Position numbers and translations under genes: made by a program
Part shown: positions 7,900-16,962 of the stretch, piece by piece
Numbering within the stretch: position 1 is the first letter of the stretch
Layout: each line of letters opens with the position of its first letter
The notes under the pieces: generated by a model
What the model saw: only the letters and a program-made list of their open reading frames with translations
The model's database searches: none
Told to the model about the DNA's origin: nothing
DNA from: Nitrobacter sp051912485
GTDB lineage: Bacteria; Pseudomonadota; Alphaproteobacteria; Rhizobiales; Xanthobacteraceae
Direction of reading: 5' to 3'
Length of the DNA: 64,000 bases
NCBI RefSeq assembly: GCF_051912485.1
Contig: NZ_CP196822.1
Span: 1,860,001-1,924,000 of the forward strand

Positions 7900-9573
7900 C
7901 TAGCTCACCAGAACGTGAACATAGCAGAGCGGCTTCTTACCCCACTCTTCCGCAACCGTTGCCCGAACAGCGCGGCGCAAGGACTCGGCCATCGCATCCG
8001 GATCGCGCCGCAGCGTCCGCGGCAGCGCTTTCATCGTCGAGACCACCGTATCGAAAACAATGTCGTCGAGTACCTCGCCGACCGCATTCTTCTCCGGTAT
8101 GCCGACGAGATCAATTTCGGGATCATCAGCCAGTTCACCCTTCTCCGTAACGACGATCGCCACGAACACGCAGCCGGCAAATGCCATACGCCGCCGCTCG
8201 ACAACCGCGCGCGATTTTGAATCCTCAAGAATGGAGCCATCCTTGTAAAGCCGTCCCGACGGCAATTCATCGATGATGCCAGGGTCTCCCGGGCCGAGCC
8301 GGACCAGATCGCCGTTTTTGCAAATCAGGACTTTCGGCACGCCTGCGGCACGCGCCAACCGCGCATGCTCTGAGAGATGCAAGGCTTCACCATGCACCGG
8401 GATCAACACCTGCGGACGAACCCATGCGATCATGTCCCGCAATTCGTCACGGCGCGGGTGGCCGGACACATGAACCAGTTCGGTCCGGTCGGTAATGACC
8501 TCGATGCCCTGAGTCACCAGACCATTGATGATCGCGCCGACAGCTTTTTCGTTGCCGGGAATGGTGCGTGAGGAAAAGATCACGGTGTCGCCGCGGTTCA
8601 GCGTCACCTGCGGATGATCATCCCTGGCGATGCGCGCGAGAGCCGCCCGCGGCTCGCCCTGGCTGCCCGTGCACAGCGCCAACACCTTGTCCGGCGGAAG
8701 ATGGCCATACACATCGGCGCTACGGAATTCCTGCATCCCGTCCAGGTGCCCAGTCTCGCGCGCGACCTGCACCACGCGCTCCATGGCACGACCGACCACC
8801 ACGACTTCGCGTCCTGCCGCGCGCGCGGCATCGGCCACGGCGCGAAGCCGCCCCACATTGGATGCGAACGTCGTCACTGCAACCCGCCCCCTGGCTGCCT
8901 TCACCAATTCCACGATGGTTTTGGCAACTTCGGTTTCGGATGGCGAGCGCCCGTCTCGCACCGCATTGGTGGAATCGCCGATCAGCGCCAGCACACCCTC
9001 GTCGCCAAGTTCGCGAAGTCGCCGCTCGTCCGTCGGCGGCCCGATGATGGGGGTAGGATCGATCTTCCAGTCGCCGGTGTGCAAAACGATTCCAGACGCC
9101 GTATGAATCGCCAGCGCATGGGACTCCGGAATCGAATGTGCCACCGGAATAAATTCGACTTTGAAGGGACCGAGATCGATGCTCCCACCCGAGGGCACCA
9201 CGGTCACCGGGATGTTCGGCGGATTGCGTTCCGCCGCACATTTGGCCTCGAACAGGGCTGCGCTGAATTTCGTGGCGTAGATCGGGCATTTCAGACGCGG
9301 CCACAAGTCGATAATCGCGCCGAAATGATCCTCATGGGCGTGTGTCAGCACGAGACCAATGAGATTCTTCCGTTCCTTTTCGAGAAACCGGATGTCCGGC
9401 ATGATGAGATCGATGCCCGGCAAATGCTCCTCGTCGCCGAAGGAAACACCGAGATCAACTGCCAGCCAGCTTCGCTGATGGCGGTTGCCGAGCCCGTAGA
9501 TCGACAGGTTCATGCCGATCTCACCCACCCCCCCGAGCGGAGCGAACATCAGTTCATCAGGCCGGGCTATCAT
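7900..9573 (-). CDS. rnj: Ribonuclease J
   Basis: Metallo-beta-lactamase-fold endonuclease and 5'-3' exonuclease for RNA processing and turnover; in rhizobia it also matures 16S and 23S rRNA ends. The 557-residue protein shows the zinc motif HAHEDH (about residue 79) and later histidines in FIPVAHSIPES and LHTGDWKIDP. The beta-CASP motifs follow (DSTNAV; GSQGEPRAAL; VHVSGHPRRDE). A C-terminal domain completes the usual length. Its ATG overlaps the birA stop (ATGA). Downstream mce follows after 117 bases. Confidence 0.95.
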   Translation of the reverse strand: MIARPDELMFAPLGGVGEIGMNLSIYGLGNRHQRSWLAVDLGVSFGDEEHLPGIDLIMPDIRFLEKERKNLIGLVLTHAHEDHFGAIIDLWPRLKCPIYATKFSAALFEAKCAAERNPPNIPVTVVPSGGSIDLGPFKVEFIPVAHSIPESHALAIHTASGIVLHTGDWKIDPTPIIGPPTDERRLRELGDEGVLALIGDSTNAVRDGRSPSETEVAKTIVELVKAARGRVAVTTFASNVGRLRAVADAARAAGREVVVVGRAMERVVQVARETGHLDGMQEFRSADVYGHLPPDKVLALCTGSQGEPRAALARIARDDHPQVTLNRGDTVIFSSRTIPGNEKAVGAIINGLVTQGIEVITDRTELVHVSGHPRRDELRDMIAWVRPQVLIPVHGEALHLSEHARLARAAGVPKVLICKNGDLVRLGPGDPGIIDELPSGRLYKDGSILEDSKSRAVVERRRMAFAGCVFVAIVVTEKGELADDPEIDLVGIPEKNAVGEVLDDIVFDTVVSTMKALPRTLRRDPDAMAESLRRAVRATVAEEWGKKPLCYVHVLVS

Positions 9574-10382
9574 GTTGCTCCGATCGATGCAGCCGCGCCG
9601 AAATACACATCACCGGCGGAGACAGCCACTCGCTTGCCGTCGGGGGTCGCAACGATCAAACAGCCGTCCTCGTCGATGGTATCAAAGAGACCGGATATCG
9701 TGGACGCGCCGGACCGAACTGAGACGGACTGGCCGACTCCAGCCGCCCGGTCAAGCCACAGACGCCTGATATCACTAAAGCCACGGCCTCTGTCCCAGAC
9801 TCCGCGATATTCCACCCAGGCCTCAGTCAGCGCGCGAAACAAATCCTCGGCGCCAATATCAATGCCGAGATCTCGCAGCGAGATCGCCGGATTCGGCATT
9901 CCCTCCGGCGCAGCGATGACATTGGCCCCGATACCGACGACGATGGCCAGACGATCATGTGCGACGGTCTCGGCCTCCAGCAGGATTCCCGCAAGTTTCT
10001 TCCCGCCTGCCAGAACGTCATTCGGCCACTTCAAATGAAATGTCGCATTTTCCGAACCCTGAGACCTCATGCGCGCTTCAAGGCTGACCGTTTGCAGCGC
10101 GGCTTCGAGCGCAAGCCCCGCGGCAAAGCTCAGGGTCGCAGCTACGGCAGGCGGCGTGTCGATGACTTCGAGAACGCTGCTGGCCAGATTGCCTCGGGGG
10201 GTGACCCATGCACGCTGTCGGCGGCCCCGTCCCGCGGTCTGCGCCGTCGTCACCAGCCAGATCGGGCCGGTTTCGCCCGCCCGCGCACGCGTCAGCGCTT
10301 CGGCGTTAGTCGAGCCGATGCTGTCGAAGGCCGCGAGCCGGTAGCCAGCCGATGTGGCTCGTGGACCGAGCGAGAATGTCAT
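9570..10382 (-). CDS. birA: Biotin--[acetyl-CoA-carboxylase] ligase
   Basis: Attaches biotin to the biotin carboxyl carrier protein and other carboxylases. The 270-residue protein is a class I ligase with no N-terminal DNA-binding domain, so it should not repress bio genes. Visible motifs: SIGSTNAEALTRA, the biotinyl-AMP loop GRGRRQRAWVTPRGN, KWPNDVLAGGKKLAGIL, and a small C-terminal SH3-like domain. It sits 14 bases after nuoN and overlaps rnj by four bases. Co-transcription with complex I genes is common in Rhizobiales. Confidence 0.94.
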   Translation of the reverse strand: MTFSLGPRATSAGYRLAAFDSIGSTNAEALTRARAGETGPIWLVTTAQTAGRGRRQRAWVTPRGNLASSVLEVIDTPPAVAATLSFAAGLALEAALQTVSLEARMRSQGSENATFHLKWPNDVLAGGKKLAGILLEAETVAHDRLAIVVGIGANVIAAPEGMPNPAISLRDLGIDIGAEDLFRALTEAWVEYRGVWDRGRGFSDIRRLWLDRAAGVGQSVSVRSGASTISGLFDTIDEDGCLIVATPDGKRVAVSAGDVYFGAAASIGAT

Positions 10383-10396
10383 TAAAACGATGCCAT

Positions 10397-11833
10397 TCAG
10401 AATAATGACTTCGCTGCCGCCGTCGCGGCGCTGACCAGCGGGCCCGGGTAGGCGAAGAACAGCATGTTGAACAGCGCTGTCACCGCCACCACTGAACGCA
10501 ATTCGATCTGGACGGCGTCGGTCGCTTCGGCTCGCTCGTCGAAATACATCACCTTGATGACGTTGAGATAGTAGAACGCGCCGACCACGCTGGTGATGAC
10601 GCCGATCACGGACAGCGTAAAGAACCCTGCCTTGATGGCAGCCGTGAAGACATAGAATTTGGCGAAGAAGCCTGCCAACGGCGGAATTCCGGCCAGCGAA
10701 AACAACAACATTGCAAAGAAGAACGCCATCAGCGGATTGGTTCGCGACAGTCCCGCGAAATCACTGATCTGCTCCAGGGCCTGGCCATTACGGCTCATGG
10801 CGAGAATGACCGTGAAAGCCCCGAACGTCATCACGGTATAGATGACCAGATAAAGCACGACGCCCTGCGCGCCCTCGACGGTGCCGGCGGCGAGACCGAC
10901 CAGTGCAAAACCCATATGGCCGATCGACGAATAAGCCATCATGCGCTTGATGTTGCGTTGTCCGATCGCGCCGAACGAACCCAGCGCCATGGATGCGATG
11001 GCCACGAAAACCACGATCTGCTGCCATTCGGAGACAACGCCGGAAAACGCGGTCAGCACCACGCGGGTAAACACCGCCATCGCTGCGATCTTCGGTGCCG
11101 AAGCAAAGAATGCCGTAACCGGTGTCGGCGCGCCTTCATAAACGTCGGGCGTCCACATATGGAACGGTACCACCGACACCTTGAAACACAGGCCCGCCAG
11201 CAGAAAGACAAGGCCGAATATAATGCCGATGTTCCCGGTCTTGGCAGCGGCTGCGATGCCCGTGAAGCTGACGGTTCCCGTGAAGCCATAGATCAGCGAC
11301 GCGCCGTACAGCAACATCCCGGACGCCAGTGCGCCGAGAACGAAGTATTTCAAGCCCGCCTCGGTTGACCTGAGATTGTCACGGTTGCTCGCTGCCACCA
11401 CGTAAAGCGCGAGGCTCATCAGTTCGAGCCCGAGATACAGCATGATCAAGTCGGATGCGGAAATCAGCACCATCATGCCGACCGTCGAGAGCATCACCAG
11501 AATCGCGAACTCGAACATCCGTCGGGACTGGCCTTCGATAAACTCGCGGGACAGAACGAGCGTCGCCGCCGAACCGGCCAAAGCAACGATCTTCAGAAAC
11601 CGCGCGAATTCATCGACGATGAAGCTGCCGCCGAACGTGACCAACTTGCCCTTCGGAAGCATATACTCAATCACGCCGGTCGCGATGAGAAAGCATACCG
11701 CCAGGACCGTAATGAGAGCGGCCGCGCGCTGGCCGCACCACGCCCCGATCATCAGCGACGCCATCGCTCCGATCGCCAGCACGATTTCCGGCAATACGGG
11801 AAGCAGTTGATATCCGGCAGCCTCAAGCATCAT
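10397..11833 (-). CDS. nuoN: NADH-quinone oxidoreductase subunit N
   Basis: Antiporter-like proton-pumping membrane subunit of complex I, with about 14 hydrophobic helices. The open frame continues far into nuoM, but family similarity starts at GYQLLPVLPEIVLAIGAM. I place the start at ATG 11833, which has AGGA about eight bases upstream; ATG 11860 overlapping the nuoM stop (ATGA) is the alternative. Key residues include the lysine in GLCFKVSVVPFHMWTPDVYEG and KRMMAYSSIGHMG. It is the last subunit gene of the operon, with birA 14 bases behind. Confidence 0.93.
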   Translation of the reverse strand: MMLEAAGYQLLPVLPEIVLAIGAMASLMIGAWCGQRAAALITVLAVCFLIATGVIEYMLPKGKLVTFGGSFIVDEFARFLKIVALAGSAATLVLSREFIEGQSRRMFEFAILVMLSTVGMMVLISASDLIMLYLGLELMSLALYVVAASNRDNLRSTEAGLKYFVLGALASGMLLYGASLIYGFTGTVSFTGIAAAAKTGNIGIIFGLVFLLAGLCFKVSVVPFHMWTPDVYEGAPTPVTAFFASAPKIAAMAVFTRVVLTAFSGVVSEWQQIVVFVAIASMALGSFGAIGQRNIKRMMAYSSIGHMGFALVGLAAGTVEGAQGVVLYLVIYTVMTFGAFTVILAMSRNGQALEQISDFAGLSRTNPLMAFFFAMLLFSLAGIPPLAGFFAKFYVFTAAIKAGFFTLSVIGVITSVVGAFYYLNVIKVMYFDERAEATDAVQIELRSVVAVTALFNMLFFAYPGPLVSAATAAAKSLF

Positions 11834-11856
11834 TGCGGTGTCCTGACCTGCCGTGA

Positions 11857-13365
11857 TCATGGCAGCGCCGCCGCCTTGATGGCGGCGGTCGCGCTTGCAT
11901 AATTGTTGACGAGATTTTGCACGGAAGCCGCCGACAGATCGAGTACCGGCTTCGGATAAACGCCGAACAGGATCGTCAGCGCCACCAGCGGCGCCAGTGT
12001 CAGCCCCTCCCGGAAAGTAAGATCCTTGATAGTCGCAAGCGATGGTTTGACCAGCGCCCCGAACACGATCTTGCGATACAGCCATAAGGCGTAAGCCGCC
12101 GACAGAATCACCCCGAGCGTTGCCGCCACCGCCGTGGGAATGCTGACCTTGAAGGTGCCGATCAGCGCCAGGAATTCGCCCACGAATCCGGACGTTCCGG
12201 GCAGTCCGACATTGGCCATCGTGAAGACAAGGAAAACAAGCGCATAAAGCGGCATCCGATTAACGAGCCCGCCGTAAGCCGCGATCTCCCGCGTATGCAT
12301 ACGGTCATAAACGACACCAACACAAAGAAACAACGCCCCCGACACGATGCCGTGCGACACCATCTGGAACACGCCGCCGTGGACCCCCTGCATGGTGCCG
12401 GCAAAGATTCCCATCGTTACGAAGCCCATGTGGGCCACTGACGAATAGGCGATGAGTTTCTTCATGTCTTCCTGCATCAGCGCGACCAGCGAGGTGTAGA
12501 CGATCGCGACGCCTGAAAGCACAAAAACCAGCGGCGCAAAATCATGCGACGCGAGCGGGAACATCGGCAGCGAAAAGCGCAGAAAGCCGTAGCCTCCCAT
12601 CTTCAGCAGGATCGCGGCGAGAATCACCGAACCCGCCGTGGGTGCTTCGACATGTGCATCCGGAAGCCAGGTGTGCACGGGCCACATCGGCATCTTGACC
12701 GCGAACGACGCGAAGAACGCCAACCACGCCCACATCTGCAAATTGTACGGGACAGCGGTACGCATCAGCGTCGGGATGTCGGTAGTTCCGGCGTTCCAGT
12801 AGAGCGCCATGATGGCCAGCAGCATCAGAACCGAGCCGAGCAGCGTATAGAGGAAAAACTTGAAGGTGGCGTAGACGCGACGCGGACCGCCCCAGATCCC
12901 GATGATCAGGAACATCGGGATCAGGCCGCCTTCAAAGAATACGTAGAACAGCAGCAGATCGAGCGCCGAGAACGTGCCGATCATCAGCGTTTCTAGAATC
13001 AGAAACGCCATCATGTAGGCAGGCACGCGACGGGTAATCGATTTCCAGCTCGCGACGATGCACAGTGGCATCAGCGCCGTGGTGAGAATGACGAACGGCA
13101 GCGAGATGCCATCGACGCCCATGTGATAACGAATGCCGGTGGCAAGCCAGTTCGCCTCCTCGACGAACTGGAATCCCGTATTGGTGGGATCGAAGCGGGT
13201 AACCAGGATCAGCGATACCGCAAACGTGACAACGGTCGTCCACAACGCGATCCAACGTGCGGTCCGGTTGGCGGCTTCGTCGCCGCCACGCGCCATTACA
13301 TAAATCAGAACCGCGCCGACCGCGGGTAGAAACGTCGTGACCGACAAAATGGGCCAGGTCGTCAT
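11857..13365 (-). CDS. nuoM: NADH-quinone oxidoreductase subunit M
   Basis: Second antiporter-like proton-pumping subunit, 502 residues and about 14 helices, typical length. Conserved features are the TM5 glutamate region (LLFYVFFEGGLIPMFLIIG), the TM7 lysine in FAVKMPMWPVHTWLPDAHVEAP, and MKKLIAYSSVAHMGFV. The start ATG 13365 lies one base after the nuoL stop. The stop overlaps one possible nuoN start, which implies coupled translation and equal stoichiometry. Confidence 0.96.
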   Translation of the reverse strand: MTTWPILSVTTFLPAVGAVLIYVMARGGDEAANRTARWIALWTTVVTFAVSLILVTRFDPTNTGFQFVEEANWLATGIRYHMGVDGISLPFVILTTALMPLCIVASWKSITRRVPAYMMAFLILETLMIGTFSALDLLLFYVFFEGGLIPMFLIIGIWGGPRRVYATFKFFLYTLLGSVLMLLAIMALYWNAGTTDIPTLMRTAVPYNLQMWAWLAFFASFAVKMPMWPVHTWLPDAHVEAPTAGSVILAAILLKMGGYGFLRFSLPMFPLASHDFAPLVFVLSGVAIVYTSLVALMQEDMKKLIAYSSVAHMGFVTMGIFAGTMQGVHGGVFQMVSHGIVSGALFLCVGVVYDRMHTREIAAYGGLVNRMPLYALVFLVFTMANVGLPGTSGFVGEFLALIGTFKVSIPTAVAATLGVILSAAYALWLYRKIVFGALVKPSLATIKDLTFREGLTLAPLVALTILFGVYPKPVLDLSAASVQNLVNNYASATAAIKAAALP

Positions 13366-13366
13366 T

Positions 13367-15430
13367 TCACTGGCCTCCCGCGCCGAACATGAACCAGGTG
13401 ATCAAGCCGGCAACACCGATCAGCATTGCGAACGCGTAGTGATAAAGGTAGCCGGTCTGCAGCCTGACCACATTGCGGGTGACATCGAGCACTCCGGCTG
13501 AAACGCCATCGGGACCGAAGCCGTCAATGATGAAGCCGTCGCCCTTCTTCCACAGGAAGCGACCAAGCCTTTTCGCAGGACGTACGAAGATCACCTCATA
13601 CAGCTCGTCGAAGTACCACTTGTTGAGCAGAAACTGGTAGAGCATCTGGTGTTCGCGGGCGAGTCTGACCGGAATGTAGGGCCGACGGATATAGAACAGC
13701 CATGCCACTACAAACCCCAAAATCATCATCGCGGTGGGCAGGAAGGCGACCGTCTCCGGAATATGATGCATCGCCTCGATGATGTGCGGGCGCATCTTCA
13801 CGGAGTTTCGGAAGAACTCTTCGATCCCATGGCCCGTGAACAACTCCTTGAACGGATAGCCCGCGAGAATCGAGGCGGCCGCAAGGATGCCGATCGGGAT
13901 CAGCATCCAAATCGGACTTTCGTGCGCGGCCTTATAGTGAGCCTGATCGTGCGGCTCGCCGTGGAAGGTCTTGAAGATCAACCGCCACGAATAGAAAGAG
14001 GTCAAGCCAGCCGCAATCACGGTCATCAAGAACCCGTAGTAGGCGAATGGATTGTGGGACGCGTAAGCGGATTCGATGATCGCATCCTTCGAAAAATAGC
14101 CAGCGGTCAGCGGAAATCCCGTCAGAGCCAGCGTGCCGATCAACATAACGAAATACGTGAAGGGGATGCGATCCTTCAGACCACCCATGTTTCGGATGTC
14201 CTGCTCGTGATGCATCGCATAGATCACCGATCCCGAGCCCAGGAACATCAGCGCCTTGAAGAAGGCGTGGGTGAACAGGTGAAACATGCCGACGGAATAG
14301 GCCCCTGCTCCCATCGCCACGAACATGTAGCCGAGCTGCGAACAGGTCGAATAGGCTATGATCCGCTTGATGTCGTTCTGAACGAGACCGATCGTCGCTG
14401 CAAAAAATGCCGTGGTCGCGCCGATGAACATCACGAAAGCCTGCGCATCCGGCGACAGTTCAAACAACGGCGACAGCCGCGCCACCATGAACACCCCCGC
14501 GGTCACCATGGTCGCCGCGTGGATCAGCGCCGACACCGGCGTCGGGCCTTCCATGGCGTCCGGCAGCCAGGTGTGCAACAGGAACTGGGCCGACTTGCCC
14601 ATGGCGCCCATGAAGAGCAGCAGGCAGATTACTGTCAGCGCGTTGAAGTCCCAGGCAAGAAAATGGATCGTCTTTCCGGTCAACCCCGGCGCCGCGCTGA
14701 AGATGGTATCGAAATCGATCGAGCCTACCAGCATGAACACCGCGAAGATGCCGAGGGAAAAACCAAAATCGCCGACGCGGTTGACTACGAACGCCTTGAT
14801 CGCCGCCGCATTCGCCGAGGGCTTTCGATACCAGAATCCGATCAGCAAATAGCTGGCAAGACCGACGCCCTCCCAACCGAAAAACAGCTGGACCAGGTTG
14901 TCCGATGTCACCAGCATCAGCATCGCGAAGGTGAACAGTGACAGATAGCCAAAAAAGCGCGGGCGGCTCGGATCGTCCTCCATGTAGCCGATGGAATAAA
15001 AATGCACCAACGCCGATACTGTGTTGACGACGACCAGCATCACCGCCGTCAACGTATCGACCCGCAGCGACCATCCGACCTGAAGATCGCCGGAGGTGAT
15101 CCACGAGAACAGCGCTATCCGTGCGTCGTGATGCATGAAGCCGACATCGACCAGCGTCACCCACGACAGGACCGCCGATGCGATCAGCAGGGCCGTCGTA
15201 ATCAGTTCGGCGGCACGCGATCCCGCTGCCGGCGGTTCGCTGACATGATGGTCGTCGTGACCGTCACCGTGCCCATGGTCGTCATGCGCAGTTGCTGCGT
15301 GAGCGTGACCGTGGTCATCGTGATGGTCGACCGTATCGCCGCTGGGATTGCGCCCATGGGCACCTGCCAATGCAATCACCGCGGCGAGGATCGCGCCGAT
15401 CAGCGGCAAAAAGACGATTGCCTCGATCAT
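13367..15430 (-). CDS. nuoL: NADH-quinone oxidoreductase subunit L
   Basis: Largest antiporter-like subunit (687 residues), ending with the long lateral helix that clamps NuoM and NuoN. The channel motifs FFGWEGVGLASYLLIG, GKSAQFLLHTWLPDAMEGP and IKRIIAYSTCSQLGYM are present. Residues about 28-62 form a His/Asp-rich loop (DHHDDHGHAHAA, HDDHGHGDGHDDHH) between the first two helices; many rhizobial NuoL proteins have a shorter loop, and this one looks able to bind divalent metal. An 83-base gap holding a palindromic repeat separates nuoL from nuoK, the largest gap within nuo. Confidence 0.95.
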   Translation of the reverse strand: MIEAIVFLPLIGAILAAVIALAGAHGRNPSGDTVDHHDDHGHAHAATAHDDHGHGDGHDDHHVSEPPAAGSRAAELITTALLIASAVLSWVTLVDVGFMHHDARIALFSWITSGDLQVGWSLRVDTLTAVMLVVVNTVSALVHFYSIGYMEDDPSRPRFFGYLSLFTFAMLMLVTSDNLVQLFFGWEGVGLASYLLIGFWYRKPSANAAAIKAFVVNRVGDFGFSLGIFAVFMLVGSIDFDTIFSAAPGLTGKTIHFLAWDFNALTVICLLLFMGAMGKSAQFLLHTWLPDAMEGPTPVSALIHAATMVTAGVFMVARLSPLFELSPDAQAFVMFIGATTAFFAATIGLVQNDIKRIIAYSTCSQLGYMFVAMGAGAYSVGMFHLFTHAFFKALMFLGSGSVIYAMHHEQDIRNMGGLKDRIPFTYFVMLIGTLALTGFPLTAGYFSKDAIIESAYASHNPFAYYGFLMTVIAAGLTSFYSWRLIFKTFHGEPHDQAHYKAAHESPIWMLIPIGILAAASILAGYPFKELFTGHGIEEFFRNSVKMRPHIIEAMHHIPETVAFLPTAMMILGFVVAWLFYIRRPYIPVRLAREHQMLYQFLLNKWYFDELYEVIFVRPAKRLGRFLWKKGDGFIIDGFGPDGVSAGVLDVTRNVVRLQTGYLYHYAFAMLIGVAGLITWFMFGAGGQ

Positions 15431-15443
15431 GCACCCACCTCAT

Positions 15444-15513
15444 GGAGCATGATCCCGCAACCAATGGATCCATTGGTTGGAGAAAGCCGGTCCTCACTTT
15501 TCCGGATCATGCT
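15444..15513. repeat. Palindromic interspersed repeat between nuoK and nuoL
   Basis: The 70-base element has perfect inverted ends AGCATGATCC / GGATCATGCT. Inside is a 16-base perfect palindrome CCAATGGATCCATTGG (15461-15476) and a segment close to the frequent Bradyrhizobium sequence AAAGCCGG...TTTTCCGG. It abuts the nuoK stop codon. A related copy is at 37744-37792. It may pause polymerase or shape mRNA decay between nuoK and nuoL. Confidence 0.7.
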
Positions 15514-15822
15514 TCAGCCCTTCATCAGATTGACGTCCTCAACCGCGATCGAACCGCGGTTGCGGAAATACACAACGAGAACAGCAAGACCGATCGCCGC
15601 CTCAGCCGCGGCGACCGTGAGTACCAGCAGCGCAAACACCTGCCCGACGATGTCGCCCAAGAACGTTGAAAACGCCACCAGGTTGATATTGACGGCCATC
15701 AGGATCAGTTCCACCGACATCAGGATGACGATGATGTTCTTGCGGTTGAGGAAAATACCGAGAATACCCAACGTGAACAGGATCGCGGCGACCGCCAGAT
15801 AGTGCCCGAGGCCAATCGTCAT
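15514..15822 (-). CDS. nuoK: NADH-quinone oxidoreductase subunit K
   Basis: Small membrane subunit next to NuoJ and NuoN, with three helices in 102 residues. The start is ATG 15822 (MTIGLGHYLAVAAILFTLGI), overlapping the nuoJ stop as ATGA; an in-frame GTG three codons earlier is unlikely. The conserved membrane glutamates appear in MSVELILMAVNINLVAF and VAAAEAAIGLAVLV and match those needed for proton transfer in E. coli NuoK. Confidence 0.95.
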   Translation of the reverse strand: MTIGLGHYLAVAAILFTLGILGIFLNRKNIIVILMSVELILMAVNINLVAFSTFLGDIVGQVFALLVLTVAAAEAAIGLAVLVVYFRNRGSIAVEDVNLMKG

Positions 15823-16457
15823 TTCACCCACTCCGCTGCGTCAGCGTCCTGCAGTCCCTGCCCGGAGGCAACCTGGCGCACGCGCATAGCCATCTCAGGA
15901 GTCCTGGCGTTCTGGACATTGATATCCTGCCGCTTGACGCTTTCCCTGTGCCTCAGCGTCAGCACGATGGCGCCGATCATCGCCACCAGCAGCACCATGC
16001 CCGCGAGCTGAAAGTAATGGATATACTTCGTATAGAGCACGAGACCGAGCGCCTCGGTATTGCTGACGTTGCCCGGAATGGCCGCGGTGATCGATTTCGT
16101 GACCATCGGATTGAGGGTCCAGCCTCCGACAACCAGCAGCAGCTCCAGCAAAAATACGGCTGCGATCACCATGCCGAACGGCAAATACTCGAGAAAGCCT
16201 TCACGCAGTTCGGCGAAATCCACGTCCAGCATCATGATGACGAACAGGAATAACACCGCGACCGCGCCGACATAGACCACGATGAGGATCATCGCGAGAA
16301 ATTCCGCACCCAACAGGATAAAGAGCCCGGCGGCGTTGACGAACGCCAGAATAAGAAACAGCACCGAGTGCACCGGATTTCGCGACGAAATGACCATGGC
16401 GGCGGATGCGACGCACACGCCTGCGAACAGATAGAAGAACAGCGCGGGGAGGATCAT
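15819..16457 (-). CDS. nuoJ: NADH-quinone oxidoreductase subunit J
   Basis: Membrane subunit of 212 residues with five helices, including the third helix region GAEFLAMILIVVYVGAVAVL, which changes conformation during turnover (pi-bulge helix in solved structures). The C-terminal cytoplasmic tail is hydrophilic (RVRQVASGQGLQDADAAEWVK) and ends overlapping nuoK. nuoI lies nine bases upstream. Confidence 0.95.
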   Translation of the reverse strand: MILPALFFYLFAGVCVASAAMVISSRNPVHSVLFLILAFVNAAGLFILLGAEFLAMILIVVYVGAVAVLFLFVIMMLDVDFAELREGFLEYLPFGMVIAAVFLLELLLVVGGWTLNPMVTKSITAAIPGNVSNTEALGLVLYTKYIHYFQLAGMVLLVAMIGAIVLTLRHRESVKRQDINVQNARTPEMAMRVRQVASGQGLQDADAAEWVK

Positions 16458-16466
16458 GCTCTCACC

Positions 16467-16955
16467 TCACCGGTACGGCGCATCGAGCTCGATCGCTTTC
16501 GCGATCTCGCGTTCCCAGCGGTCGCCGTTGGCGAGCAGCTTGGCCTTGTCATAATAGAGTTCCTCGCGGGTCTCGGTCGCGAATTCGAAATTCGGTCCCT
16601 CGACAATGGCATCGACGGGACAGGCCTCCTGGCACAATCCGCAATAAATGCATTTCACCATGTCGATGTCGTAGCGCACGGTGCGCCGCGTGCCGTCGTT
16701 GCGGCGCGGGCCGGCCTCGATGGTGATGGCTTGCGCCGGGCAAATCGCCTCGCACAGCTTGCAGGCGATGCAGCGCTCCTCGCCGTTCGGGTAACGGCGC
16801 AATGCATGCTCGCCGCGAAATCGCGGCGAGATCGGATTCTTCTCGAAGGGGTAATTGATGGTCGCCTTCGGCTTGAAGAAATACCGCATGGTGAGGAAGA
16901 ACGCCGACACGAACTCGGTGAGTAGAAGCGAACGGGCTGTTGCATTGATACTCAT
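16467..16955 (-). CDS. nuoI: NADH-quinone oxidoreductase subunit I
   Basis: Peripheral-arm ferredoxin-like subunit carrying clusters N6a and N6b. Two 4Fe-4S motifs are visible: CIACKLCEAICP and CIYCGLCQEACP. I use ATG 16955 (MSINATARSLLLTEF), giving 162 residues, the usual size; the frame runs 17 codons further into nuoH without support. It lies seven bases after nuoH. The amphipathic N-terminus contacts NuoH at the membrane. Confidence 0.96.
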   Translation of the reverse strand: MSINATARSLLLTEFVSAFFLTMRYFFKPKATINYPFEKNPISPRFRGEHALRRYPNGEERCIACKLCEAICPAQAITIEAGPRRNDGTRRTVRYDIDMVKCIYCGLCQEACPVDAIVEGPNFEFATETREELYYDKAKLLANGDRWEREIAKAIELDAPYR

Positions 16956-16962
16956 GACAACC

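Noticed and set aside
13649..14941. 430-codon plus-strand frame over nuoL
   Set aside because: Antisense shadow; highly charged Arg/His-rich translation typical of the reverse of membrane genes.
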